A stretch of 64,000 bases of DNA from Entoloma clypeatum (Eukaryota > Basidiomycota > Agaricomycetes > Agaricales > Entolomataceae). Made by a program: the position numbers and the translations under genes. Of the stretch, positions 1 to 11,095 are shown one piece after another (position 1 is the stretch's first letter; each line of letters begins with the position of its first letter). The stretch lies in assembly GCA_963565915.1 (NCBI GenBank), contig OY751494.1:1426001-1490000 (forward strand). Direction: 5' to 3'. Under the pieces are notes generated by a model that saw only the letters and a program-made list of their open reading frames with translations, ran no database searches and was not told where the DNA came from.

Positions 1-1000
1 CATGGGGGCCGACATGAGGATTGAAGAGGAATCTGATGATTCTGAGGTCTCTGATGATGATGATATCATGGAGATGTATGATAGTGAGTCTATCATCTGA
101 TGATATCTTTTCAACTCAAAACATATCATATCAGTTATTATTCAGCATTCTCCAAGGCACCATCTACCAGACCTCACAACATTCAAAGGCCTGTTGGATA
201 TAAGTTCCTTATTTTGCCTTATGGCACTGGCTAACACTCTCAGCTTGTGGAGTTACAATGGTGGCGACAAACTTGAGAGAAGATATATGATGTTTGCAAG
301 GAGACATGTGCATGTACTCTAGCAGTGGATCCTCAACTGTTACCAGCTGGCACGAGATGGTGGTATGTACTTCAGTGGATCATCAAACAGAGTTCTACTG
401 GCCAAATCTTGTATATCAAGCACATGCACTGTTGGAGTACAAGACAAAGGCATTGGATGAGAAAATCAAGGATCATCAGCTTTCTGAAAGCTGTACATTG
501 GCGGCAATGAAAAAAGTCATGGCCAACAGCCTTGCAACCCCCGCAAGTGCTCAAGGACTTGTATGATGGATCAGTGTCCATGAAGCTGTTGACATTGAGC
601 TGGACAGATGAAAAATTTGATGTTGAAATAATTGCTGATCCATCTGGTAGTTGGCTGACTGTATATTTTGACATTTTTTGCTGACATATGCTTCAAGATA
701 TTGTCAATTTTGATGCATCCCACAATGAGATGGGCTTTCTGTTAGATAATCAACAGGCATTTCCTATAGGCACAGTACATTGAGGTGACAATATGTTTTC
801 TAATCACATTGTGAAAGTTCTTATGTTCAACTAGTATCTCCGCCATCTATCTTGTTGTCAGAACTGTCATCACTCTTGTTGTGAAAGCCACTGCCGCTGT
901 CATGATTCTCACCATCACTTTCTTCTTCAGCATCTGTATGATCACCAGCACCAGCACCAGCACCAGCCAATTCTGAATAAGAAAAAAGAGGAAACCAGCA
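1..1000. other. Degenerate AT-rich sequence left of Helitron fragment
   Basis: No domain is recognised here. An open stretch at about 294-566 (plus) is not clearly coding, because two overlapping frames are equally open. A short CACCAG trinucleotide run lies near 945-967. It may be the decayed N-terminal part of the Helitron protein that is recognisable from about 1020 onward, but this is a guess from position only. Confidence 0.3.
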
Positions 1001-1019
1001 TACATGATACTGAAGGTGA

Positions 1020-2570
1020 TGATGGTATTGAAGATGGTGACTGTCCCTTTGTAGTTTATGGTTTATCTGAAGATGAATACACTATTATGACTACTGCTGA
1101 AGCACTAAAGGCTGTTGTCTTAGAGCATCTAGCACCAACCATCAGATATGTTTTGTGGGCCATTCAAAGGATCCTCCATCTACAACAATCCTCAACTTTT
1201 TCCTTTCATGATGCCTTGGCTCTTTCCTTTTGATCTGGGAGGAATAAAAAATCCACATTATAATTGAAAGACATCCACCTTGGAATACAAGAAATGTCTT
1301 CTAATATATCATGATAAACATTTCCAGAAGGATAAAAACTTTCCACTGATTGCTTGGAATCATGAGCAAATCAGTTCAGCTACAACTGCTGCATTCTTGA
1401 CCACTCATAAAGCCAACTTTCAGGAAATTATCCAAAGGTTACATAGTCTGGATATGAATCTTTTACAGAATCTCATTGATCGTTTGAAAGCTGGTCAGAA
1501 AGTTAAGCCTGAGACAGAAATGGAACAATCTTGCTATAAACTATTACAGAATATAGATGTTGCTGCTTCTAATGTCAAAGGCTCTGCTGGCTCCAAGAAG
1601 GCTGTGCGTAATGAAATCTGGTCATTGGTGTCTTATATTGGTATGCCCACATGGTTTATAACTTTTTCACCTGTTGATGTAAAGCATCCTATTTGTTTGT
1701 ACTATGCTGACACCAAAACCAAATTCAAGCCTGAAATTCGAAGTGATGTAGAAGCCTTCCGTTTAATAGCCCACAATCCAGTTGCTGCTGCCCAATTCTT
1801 TCATTTCATTGTTCAAGCATTTATCAAAGAAGTTCTTGGTGTAGAAGCTGACCATCCTGGAATTTATGGAGATACTAAAGCATGTTTTGGAACTGTAGAA
1901 CAACAAGGGAGACTGATTTTATATTTGCACACATTGGTTTGGATCAAGAATGCATTGTCACCCCAAGATATCAGAGACAAAATTATGGATTCTCATAGTG
2001 ACTTTCAAGAGAAACTGGTGGCTTATTTGAAAAGTGTGCATCAAGGACAATGTCTCAATGGAACTGCTAAAGAGGTTAAAAACAGAGTGGATCAGCAAAA
2101 GCAATCTGATTGCTCCTATCAAGACCCTACAAAAACAATGCCAGTCTCTCCACCTTTTCATGTAAGAAAAGATGCAATCATTGTTCAGATTGTACAAATT
2201 TGGAGAAATGGTGGAATGAATATGAAAAACCAGTGGATGACTTACTAATTCGTTCAAATCAACATACTTGTGTGCAAATTAAAGAAAATAATAATGACAA
2301 GGAGATAAAAAAGGCCTGTCTAAATAAAGATGGTGAATGCAAGACACACTTTCCTTGTGATATTGTCAAAACAACATTGGTGGATCCAGATACAGGTGCA
2401 TTGAAAATAAAGCATGGTGAGGCTTATATAAATACATTTACACCACCTCTAACTTATCTTGTTCGATGCAATACTGATGCAACAAGCTTGTTATCAGGAA
2501 CAGCTGTCAAGTCAGTAGTGGCTTATGTTTGTCATTATATTTCTAAAGTGCCTGATCCAAGACGGATCAG
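1020..2570 (+). pseudogene. Helitron Rep-helicase, N-terminal (Rep/Helitron_like_N) half, decayed
   Basis: Broken reading frames encode the N-terminal half of a fungal Helitron transposase. The region before 1280 reads as the family's segment around NNPQLFPFMMPWLFPF and then a TGA. The longest open part, 1280-2248, carries the Helitron-like N domain (HNPVAAAQFFHFIVQAFIKE, then GVEADHPGIYGDTKACFGTVEQQ). A shifted frame from 2110 continues with the THFPCD and TFTPPLTYLVRCNTDA segments. Homology stops at about 2550, before the helicase domain. The last 120 bases (2431-2550) match 39956-40075, the start of the second Helitron fragment. Rep proteins of this class nick and join single-stranded DNA in rolling-circle transposition. 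This copy cannot do so because it is frameshifted and truncated. Confidence 0.8.
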
Positions 2571-3360
2571 CATTCTTTTCCAAGTAGGGGTGATAGGCAT
2601 ATCTGAACATTACCCCACATTTCTCTTGATTGCTGAATGGTTATCCATTCAATCAGAGGCTGTACTGTTGACAGGCTGGATATGATTGTCGGTTTGATTC
2701 TACAAGTAGGAATGCATTTCTGTGTGCAGCACTCCTTGAGATTTTCTTGTCAGACCAAAGTAATACATGTTGAGTTTGCCTTAAAATCCAAAACTCTCAA
2801 GGACTATCTCCCTTCCCATTGCAATGGTTGCTACCACCAGAAACAATTGACATAGACAAATTGTCATTGTCAAAGATGATTGAATCCAACAGCTGCTCAC
2901 AGTGATTGGGCTAGTTTAAGGTATGACATATAATGTGTCTGTATGCATGCAGATTCCTATAACTGATATTCACCTCAGGACTGATTCATCTGTTGAGTCA
3001 GACAAAGAGTAAGTTACCTAGTTATGTTAATGATCTGACACTGATTTATTGTCAAGTAGCATCTCTGATGTGGATATAACACCAGCGCAAGCACTAAAGC
3101 AAGTTCAGAAGACCCCCCACCAGTCCCAAAGAAATGAGGACATCCCAAGAAGATACCAACAGTGTGAGATCATTATAAGTTTTATAATGACATACTTTGA
3201 GCTGATATGTTGGTTTCAGCAAGCCCATGGCTTTTGATATGCAACTCAAAAAAGCAGGAACACTCCACCTCTCATGCTGCAAAATAACTTACTTGATACA
3301 GAGGATGCAAAAGAACCAAACCTCTTGTCATTGAATCAGAGTCAGATAGGACTGTCTTAA
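2571..3360 (+). other. Exon-like unrecognised sequence
   Basis: After the Helitron homology ends there are short open pieces with coding character. One near 3049-3165 contains a lysine/arginine-rich tract with a TGA where PKK-RG-HPKK would be read, resembling the AT-hook-like end of the exon at 6194-6433. GTAAGT and GTGAGA motifs nearby could be splice donors. I do not recognise the family. It could be the degraded 5' end of another transposon gene. Confidence 0.3.
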
Positions 3361-3379
3361 CTACAGGATGCAATGGGTA

Positions 3380-4080
3380 TTGGCTGGGTTTGGATTGATA
3401 TCAAGCCATTGTTAGCCTTTACAAAGCTTCTCCTTGCTTGACCATTAAAACAAAATATGGTTTGAACATTCCACTGTAGAATAGGTTTTCTCTGAGCATT
3501 CAGGGCTCAAATTGGAGGTTTTACTGTTCTTCACCCCCTTCACCTTATGGTATCACCTATGTCATGTCCCATAGAATACAAAAAGCTACGACTCCTCACT
3601 TGGTTCTTCCCCCCTTTTCCACCATCTCTAGCCTGCCATACAAAGGCTTTTGGGTTATTGTTTGCCTGTTCTCTGTAAACCAAACATTAATCCAACGCAG
3701 AAGGTTGACATTTGCTGGGTTTGAATTGTTGTCAAGCCATTGTTTGCCTTGACAAAGCTTGTCCATTTAGAAGAGGCAGACAAGACGTTCATTCTTTGGG
3801 TCTTGGAAATCTGATTTCAAGCAGATCACTTTTGAGCACTTTTAGAAGGCTCAAACCAAGTACAGTTTGTAAATTACGCAGCAAATAGGTTTCTCTGAGC
3901 ATCCAGGGCATTTTTACCATTTTTCACACTCTTCACCTTATCACATATGTCATTTCCCATAGAATCTAAAAGTCATGCTGTATGAGACTCCTCACCTCGC
4001 TCTTTTCTTGTTTTCCACTGTTTCTAACCTGCTGTACAAAGGCTTTTTGGTGATTGTTTGGCTTTCCCCTGTAAACCAAA
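3380..4080. repeat. Two degenerate direct repeats, spacing about 330-400 bp
   Basis: The same order of motifs occurs twice: GCTGGGTTTG..TTG..TCAAGCCATTGTT (3383 and 3714), TTTCTCTGAGCATYCAGGGC (about 3487 and 3890), CACCTTATG..CATATGTCAT..CCCATAGAAT (about 3541 and 3935), then CTGTACAAAGGCTTTT..GTAAACCAAAC (3632-3685 and 4033-4081). The offsets drift from about 330 to 400 bases, so the copies carry indels. No reading frame is conserved. The origin is unknown, possibly a tandemly duplicated non-coding transposon end. Confidence 0.7.
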
Positions 4081-4110
4081 CAGGTCATTCAAATTTGAAC
4101 GACCTGTTTG
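4077..4110. repeat. 34-bp near-perfect palindrome
   Basis: Two 17-base arms meet with no spacer: CAAACAGGTCATTCAAA followed by TTTGAACGACCTGTTTG. They are reverse complements except at one position. It sits at the right edge of the direct repeat block. It could form a hairpin or cruciform, or mark a transposon footprint. No function is shown. Confidence 0.75.
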
Positions 4111-4122
4111 TTTTGAAAGACA

Positions 4123-6193
4123 AACAAACAAAGCCTTTGCACACTGAAAATAAATGAATTCAAATGACAAAGAAGTACAGTGTAAAATGGCTATGGTCCA
4201 TGAAAAAAAATCAAGTGGGAGATTCCATCATCATCTTTCTCAGCCTCTCCGCAGTGTCTCCTGTGTTGAAAATCTTTTTTACTGCCCACCCTTCTTCCAA
4301 CTCTCCATAACCTGACTTTCTCTTTAAAACAGGGGATTTGTTTTCTTTGTTTTCCCTCCAATCAGAACTGCAAGGTTGAAGTGATTTCTAATCCATTGAT
4401 GAGTATTTAGGACTCCCATCTTAATGGGATGGCTTACAGTAACATGGGTGGAATCCAACAGAGCCAAAGATTGCAGGACCAGCAAGAATTTGTATCTTGA
4501 ACAGCACTCTATTGAGATCCACACCCTCGGCAAAGGCAACTTCCTCTCTGTCAGAGCTAGGGCCACAGAAACAATGATCTGAATAAAATCGATTAGAAAC
4601 AGCTATGGACGGATGGCCTTCAAAGTTGGCAGGGACCCAGAGATCTAAGCTATTGGCGGGAACCTCTCTTGCAAACTTCTGATGTACATTGTGAATCTTT
4701 TGAATGCATTTTTCAAACACAGGACTGCCAAAGCCAGTCAAATTGACAGATTGTTTCCAGTACAACAGATTTCTATTTCTTGATCAGCAAACAAGGTTTC
4801 CAACTGCTTGATCTTACGCACCCAGGCCCTGCTGAAAAAATTGGAGGAAGAGAGAGATCACAAACAACCCCCTGAAGACAGACAACAACCTCGTCCAATC
4901 CAGATTCTTCAAGGCTCTCTTCAGCCTGGCTGACCAATTAGTAAGAAACAGGGGGGTGCATTCTGAGAACTTCTGTCTGGGAGAGTCCCTCTTCCTGAAA
5001 AATCAGTTGAATAGATTTCTATTACAGTCGTAAGAGAGCCTCACCGTATTCAAGGCCGAGAGTTGTAGCTTGGGTGCTGATTCCACCCATTGTGCATTCA
5101 GGGCCTCCAAGTCCACTCCTGTTATCTTGCTATATCAAGCCTGCCTTTGAATCAAAAGTGAAAACCCAGCACATACAAGCAGCCTCTTTGTTGTAGAGTT
5201 GATTCATTGTCAAAGTAGAAAGTTGGGGGAAATCGATCAAAATTCAAAGCCACAGATTCCCAAGAGCAACTTGATGTTCAAATGAGACGGTCTTGTCCCC
5301 TCAACTTGAAATCACTCCTTATGTTACTCTCCATTTCTCCTCTGCCTACATTTAGCAATCATAATAGATTCTGAATTTATCTCACACCAGGTTCCCTGCT
5401 TTATTATGATCCTCTTTCCTAAAAGCTCCGTGCTCTGCTATTGAAATCGGCCCAACATTTTTTTGTCCATTCCGTCCATGCAGGGTTCCGCCCGCTTTGT
5501 ATTGCCCCTGAGAGACCCTATCCCCTGGCATTACCCTTCTCCACCACCAAAATTGGGAAGAGTCTATTGAGTTTGGCCCTAGCCATTTGAGATTTACTCA
5601 TTTCTGCCCATTTGGTTCTTGAAACCCCCTAGATAAGACTGTTCTACAGGTTTCCTAAAATCGCTAAACCCCGATGTTGGGGTGCCAGAAAACATACTAT
5701 CCATACCGCACTTAGTTAGCAATGACCCCTGAAAACCCTCTGCCTTGCCGTTATTTGCACTCAGGAACCTCTTGTTGAAAGGTCCAAATGAAGCTACTGG
5801 TTCACTGTTTAGGAAAGCTAAAAACTGCCTATGCAAATTCTACACAGTTTCTTCCTCAGCCAAGGCATTAGGGTATGTTACTAAAGGATCCAAAGGCCAT
5901 TTTGTCTGTTGCAGATGAAAAAGTTCATGACTCTCAAGCTTTCTCTCTCCATTTGACAAATGAAACAAGTTGAGTTAAGTCTCTTCTTTTGCAGAACTTC
6001 TTCTAGAATTTATCTTATCTAAAAGGGTCTGCAGATCACCGTGCGCCCTGAGGAAATAGTGTGCAGAGCAACGGGTTTCCCAGTAATGCAGTTTTTGCTT
6101 AAAATATGTTCTTTCAGCTGCATCAGCCCATTCACATCATCATCTAGGCACCCTCAGCCTCTCTGCTGCCTTGTTCATACCTTCTCCCATCTG
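4123..6193. other. Unrecognised region with open frames on the minus strand
   Basis: The longest open frames are on the minus strand at 4421-4765 (114 codons) and 5594-5836 (80 codons). The first reads like diverged coding sequence (for example FEGHPSIAVSNRFYSDHCF) and may continue in another frame at 4324-4566, but I recognise no family. Neither has a convincing start or intron structure. The rest of the 2 kb shows no repeat, RNA or transposon end that I can support. Confidence 0.3.
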
Positions 6194-6433
6194 CTATGCC
6201 AAAGTCAAAATCTCGCCATCACCGCCAGAGTGTGTAAGTCACCTTCCTTACTGCCGGTCGATCATAATCTCACTCAATTCATCAGTTATTCTTCTGATGA
6301 TGCCGCCTCCATCATCAGTAACAGTGACAGGGAGGCACAGGTGACACCTCATGTTCCCAAGATCCGGCAGGCTACTCCCCAAGCTCCCAAGAAGAAGGGT
6401 CACGGCTGTCCTAGAAAATCGGAACCAGAGTAA
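6194..6433 (+). pseudogene. 5' exons of an unrecognised gene with serine/acidic and basic AT-hook-like tail
   Basis: An ATG at 6194 opens a short basic exon (MPKSKSRHHRQS). A plausible intron follows, from the GTGTAAGT donor at about 6230 to the CATCAG acceptor at about 6284. The next exon encodes a serine/aspartate-rich stretch (SSDDAASIISNSD) and a basic tail (APKKKGHGCPRKSEPE), ending at a GTAAGT donor near 6430. Such disordered acidic/basic starts are common in fungal transposon and chromatin proteins. Downstream exons are missing: the sequence runs into non-coding DNA and then a minisatellite. The call rests on splice motifs and composition only. Confidence 0.35.
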
Positions 6434-6715
6434 GTGCAGCTTGAATTAATGTCACCAATGGCCTCCTCTCATCCCCAATAACCAATCCCTAGGCAATAAT
6501 AGCATGGGTAGTTCTGTGAGTACCCAGAGCTCTCCCCATACTCATACCCATATGGGGAGTAACATGTGACCCACAGGTTGATAGCGGGCAGGTGCAGGCG
6601 GAATTGGAGGGTACAGGTTCCCACACAGGTTTTGTGGTAGACATTATATATATTAAAACTATATAAATAAATAAATATACTACCACCACCTCATGTTTGC
6701 AAGCAAGAGGGGGTG

Positions 6716-7470
6716 CTATGGTGGGGGCAGGTGCTGGGTTGGTGCCAGTGTTGGGTATGAGAGGAGGCCATTGGATATGAGTCGATGCGGCGGGGCATGA
6801 GAAAGGGCCATTGAGCAGTAAGGGACACCATTGGGCACAAAGAGAGGCTGTTGATGATGAGAGATGACCGTTGGGGATGACAGATGGCTGCGGGGCATGA
6901 GTGGAGGCCGTTGGGCATGAGAGGCAGCTGTTATGGACAAGGGGAGGCCGTTATGGACAAGGAAAGGCCGTTATGGACAAGAGGAGGCCATTGATGATGA
7001 GGGGCAACTGTTGGGGTGTGTTGAGTATAAGGGACAACCATTGGGGATGAGAAGAGGCTGTTGGAGACGAGAGACAGCCATTGGGTGTGAGAGACGGCCG
7101 TTGGGCATGAGTGGAGACCATTGGGCACAAGGGGCAGCCATTGGAGATGAGGGGGGACCATTAATGACAAGGAGAGGCCATTGGGCAAGAGAGACGGCAG
7201 TTGAACGCGAGTGGAGGCTGTTGGAGTGGAGGCCGTTGGGGACAAGGAGAGGCCGTTGGTGACAAGAAACAGCCACTGGGCACAAGTAGAGGCTGTTGGG
7301 GATGAGGAGCAGCCGTAGGGTGTGAGTGGAGGCCGTTGGGTGTGAGGGACAGCCGTTGGGCATGAGGGAAGGCCATCAATGACGAGGAGCGACCATTGGG
7401 TGCAAGAGGCAACCGTTGGGGACAACAGACGGCTGTGTGGCATGAGTGGAGGCCATTGAGGATGAGAGAT
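6716..7470. repeat. 20-bp minisatellite array (about 37 units)
   Basis: The array is built from 20-base units of the form GAGGCCRTTGGGCATGAGNG, for example the three consecutive GGCCGTTATGGACAAG-type units near 6945-6985. Units diverge at a few positions and some are 10 bases longer. Because 20 is not a multiple of 3, the translated pattern repeats every 60 bases (20 codons) and all three minus frames stay open (for example 6931-7518), with repeating PNGL/HSCPTA-like peptides. I treat these frames as repeat artefacts, not genes. Related arrays lie at 10640-11095, 44223-44470 and 58590-59170. Confidence 0.9.
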
Positions 7471-7769
7471 GGCTGTCATGTGACTATGCATCCAACATCC
7501 AACATCTGAACCGACCAAAATTTACTTCACAATATGTTCCAGAAGCAAACTCAGGTGCCAATAAAAATATGACCCACATTTTTTCTGCCAGTATGTTCAC
7601 CATGTAACTTAAAAATAACCTCATAGAATACATACCAAAGCATATCAAGAATCTATTTTTAAATATGATCAGTGTATTTGCATGATGCAAATGGAAAAGT
7701 AAAACACTTATTTGTTTGCAATTTATTTTGCATATGCTCATGGGATATAGAAGCCAATGACAGTTATAT

Positions 7770-8174
7770 CAGTCACAGAAATTCCCAAATTCTTCTTAAC
7801 TGTAACTGTGACTGGTCCTAACCTTAACTGATTCTAACTGGCTTAACTGGTTGTAACTGGTTAAAACCGGTTAATGTGATAAAATATAAAATAAATATAT
7901 TCTTTAGAGTCTAGTTTGATGTGGAATTGCATTTTATATCTACTAGAGCAGTAATATTCTATAGTTAAGCACAACAACTAGTCAATAATCAACCTTTTGT
8001 CAATCAGTTAGGACCAGTTAATGACCAGTTATGAAAGTTGCAGCTTGGAGCTTAACTGCAACCTTAACTGGTTGTAACTGGTGGTGTGGTTGGTGATGGT
8101 CACAGTTAGAACTGGTCACAGTTCAGTCAGGTTACATTTAATAGGCAGTCACTTAACCTAACTTTTAAACACTA
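7770..8174. mobile_element. hAT-like MITE fragment rich in TAACTG/GGTTAA
   Basis: The right end reads AACTTTTAAACACTA, matching the TAGTG...CACTA termini of the other hAT-like MITEs in this window. The interior is dense in TAACTGGTTGTAACTGG-type motifs, as in the elements at 27850 and 48738. The left terminus and the 8-bp duplication were not found, so the left boundary is approximate. The right end abuts the chromovirus fragment directly. Confidence 0.55.
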
Positions 8175-10160
8175 GCATCGGTTTCAACAATGATCGGAGA
8201 GTCAGGGATCCAGTGTGTCAGGATCAGAGTGGTGGTAAATGTCTTTTTCAAGTCATTAAAGGCAGTTCTAGCTTTGTCAGAAAACAGCCAAGGGGCATGC
8301 TTCCTGGTAAGATGAGTGAGCAGAACTGTGATGTCAGAGTAATATGAAATGAAGTGTTGGTAAAAGTTTGCAAAACCTCAAAAGGACTGAACATCCTTCA
8401 CCCTACGTGGTTCAGGCCAGTCCTGGATAATGACTTTTGCATCTGACATTTTGAGTCCATTGGGAGAAAGGATAACACCAAGATATGCTACAGTTTTGGC
8501 AGAGAATTTGCACTTGTTGGCACAGGCATAAAGACCATGTTGTCAGAGTTGTTGGAGGACTTCTCAGACATGTTTCTTGTGCTTCTCAGGGTTGTCGGAG
8601 TTTATGAAGTGTTGGAAAGCTGCAGGTGCATTAGGCAATCCAAATGGCATGACTAACCATTCAAACAATCTATAGTGAGTGCAGAATGCAGTTTTCTATT
8701 CATTACCTTCAGCGATGCAGACAAGGTGGTATGCATATCAGAGGTCAATAGTGGTATAAACATGTGCTTTGCCGGCAGTGGCTAAGAGGTTGGAGATGAG
8801 TGGAAGTGGGTATTGGTTCTTCTTCGTGATTTTGTTCAAGCCTCAGTAGTTGATGCAATGTTGGAGTGATCCATCTTTCTTTCAGATAAAGAGGATCAGA
8901 GCACTGTGAGGTGAAGTAGAAGGTTTGATAAAACCAGTGTTGAGATGCTCGATTGTAAGGTTGGTGAGGTGCAAGGGTGTCAGCTTTTTTCTTACTGAAT
9001 ACATCAGCAAAATTGTGGTATTACTCGGATATGCCAGAAAGGTCAGGGACATCATTGGAGATGGATGTGGATTTGGCAGAGATGTTGGATAGGTGAATAT
9101 GGAAAGTGTATGCTCCAGGAGCTTACAGACATGGAGATATCGACTGCATTGATCATGGTAATCTGAGGTGGATCGGAGTGGCTTGGAGAGAGTGGATCAG
9201 AGTTGCCCATTGAAGAGGGCGGACACTGCAGAGGTGGCAGAGCTGCCTCAGCAGTTGATGTTGGAGTCAGACTCAGAGTGTTGGGTAATGTAGAATGGAA
9301 TATGTACTGCCCAATATCCAGTCAATCAATATATTGTAGCAGGTGAGCCAGTTGCATCCTAGAATCAAATTACAAGATGAATCGAGGTTTGTCACATAAA
9401 ACACAACAGTCAGAGGTTCACTGGAAGGAAATCAGAGAGGAAGGTCAATAAATTGCATGATACAAGTATTTGAAGTACTGTCAAAAAGTTTCAAAACCAT
9501 AGGTGAAGGAATCAGAGTCAGAGATAAGTCCAATGAAGAAATAAATCTGGTATCTGCAAAACAATGGGTAGTAGAACCAGAATCAATAGGGGTATGAATC
9601 AGAAGAGAGTCAGAATAAGTCAGAGATATCAAATCAATACATAGAGAGTTCAGATTGGAGAGAGCAGACACATTGAATCAGAGGGTTATCAAGGATGCAC
9701 AAAAGGAGTCTATGCAATCCCCAGTATGTGCTGGAATCTGAGGACTGCTTACTATTGTTTTGACTTGGTTGTCTTCTCTGATTTGTCCTCAGCTTGGGCC
9801 GTGTGGGCCTTTGCTTTGGCACTAGAAGAAAGTTTCTTTGAGCAGTCAGATGTCTGATGACCCACACTGCCGCAAAACATGCATGAATTATTGTCAAATC
9901 ATCGCTGGTAGTCTTGGGGGTTTAATTTTCTGTCCTTGCCAAGCTTGTCAGAGAGTGTGGATTTCAGAGGGATGAATGATAATTTCTGTTGTTGTTGCTG
10001 CTGGTTGGGATTAGACAATGAGAAATTGTTGTTGTTGGATGATGAAGGGGGTTTCTTGTCAGACTTGTAGAATTTGTCAGATTTTGGAGTGGATTTATTG
10101 GAGGAGTGCAATTTCTCACGTTGATATTCCCAGTAGCGAGCATTGATGTTGTGGGCCATA
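8175..10160 (-). pseudogene. Decayed gypsy-2-type chromovirus fragment (gag, protease, reverse transcriptase)
   Basis: The minus strand reads, in normal order, gag end (10159 down to about 9770), protease (about 9700-9040) and reverse transcriptase (about 8990-8190). It is closely related to gypsy-2 at 48.8-57.5 kb. Recognisable parts are a serine/lysine/glutamine-rich gag tail ending in NPQDYQR, a zinc-knuckle remnant, the protease active-site region with DSGS, and the polymerase region opposite 52.7-53.5 kb of gypsy-2. Many stops and frameshifts make it dead. LTRs, integrase and the gag N-terminus are missing. It is useful as a reference for the un-inverted gene order that is disturbed in gypsy-2. 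Confidence 0.85.
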
Positions 10161-10377
10161 GTTATGAGTCCTTAATTTCTAATTAAGAAAACTTGTTCTT
10201 GTCTGGAGGATATCTGGTGGGAAAATTCAGTGGCAATCCTGTGTCTCTCTTTTTCCCATGGTTCAGACTGAGCCACCACCCATCTCTGATGACCACCTGT
10301 TGTTCTGAACAGTGGCCAACACCGTCTTCTCATGCCCAATGAGGTCCTGTGGGGCCCAACAGCCTGTTAAAAGATGT
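10161..10377. other. Possible SINE body
   Basis: On the minus strand this stretch follows directly after the 3' end of the tRNA-like unit at 10378-10450. It contains CCCAATGAGG and GGGCCCAACAG, resembling isolated minisatellite units. No frame or terminal poly(A) is obvious. It is called a possible SINE body only because of its position. Confidence 0.25.
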
Positions 10378-10450
10378 GACCAGACTGGGGTTTGAACCCA
10401 GGACCTCCTGGATATATACCAAGTGCTCTAACCAACTGAGCCATCAGGTC
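10378..10450 (-). tRNA. tRNA-like sequence, probably a SINE head or tRNA pseudogene
   Basis: The 73 bases fold as a tRNA on the minus strand. The acceptor stem GACCTGA/TCTGGTC has 6 of 7 pairs, the D stem GCTC/GAGC 4 pairs, the anticodon stem CTTGG/CCAGG has 5 pairs with one wobble, the variable loop has 5 nt, and the T stem CTGGG/CCCAG encloses TTCAAAC. The internal promoter boxes TGGCTCAGTTGG (A) and GGTTCAAACCC (B) are intact. The anticodon loop TATATAT lacks the expected T33, so normal decoding is doubtful (anticodon would be TAT, isoleucine). Intact Pol III boxes with a faulty loop suggest a tRNA-derived SINE head or a pseudogene. Confidence 0.6.
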
Positions 10451-10639
10451 TTGTGGGATTCAACTTGGATAGTACTCCATCTCACTCAACAATAGTACAA
10501 CCACTGCAGTATCAACCTGACAAATGCTCAATCTGAGCTAACCAATTCAGGCAACTTGCAAATATGGCATGCACCCCAATATGAGTTCTGTGGCATATTA
10601 CTAATCCAACACAGCCCTCATCCATGCCCATTGGCCTCT

Positions 10640-11095
10640 TATTGTGCCCTATGGCCATCCCTCATGCGAAACAGCCCACAATGCACCCAACAATGCACCC
10701 AATGGCCATCTCTCATGCCCAACAGCTGTCTCTCATGTCAAACAGCCTCAACTGATACCCAATGCCCTCTCTTCACATCCAATGTCCTCGACTGACGTCC
10801 AACGTCCACCACTGGAGCCCAATGGCTGTTTCTCACTCCCAACAGCTCCCACTAGCACCCAATAGCTGTCTCTCCTCCCCAACCACCTCCACTTGTCTCC
10901 TGACCTCACTCCAGCAGCCCTCGCCTCATGTGCAATGTCCACCACTTGAGGCCAATGGCCCTCTCTCATGCCCAACAGTCTTGACTGACACTCAATACCC
11001 TCTCTTCATGTCTAATGCCCTCAACTGATGCCCAACACCCACCACTTGAGCCCAACAGTAGTCTCTCATGCCCAACGGCTCTTACTTGTGTCCAA
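10640..11095. repeat. 20-bp minisatellite array, opposite orientation
   Basis: Units of 20 bases such as TGGCCATCTCTCATGCCCAA and CAGCTGTCTCTCATGTCAAA repeat with divergence, the reverse complement of the core seen at 6716-7470. A few irregular units near 10885-10930 break the register. Open frames on both strands here are repeat artefacts. Confidence 0.85.

Noticed and set aside
6716..7470. CRISPR-like array
   Set aside because: Units are directly adjacent without unique spacers, they are only 20 bp, and the surrounding sequence is fungal.
6931..7518. Open frames of up to 195 codons on the minus strand, and similar frames near 10556-11028 and 58534-59256
   Set aside because: They arise from the 20-bp minisatellite. 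All three frames of a strand are open and the peptides repeat every 20 residues, which is a property of the repeat and not of a gene.
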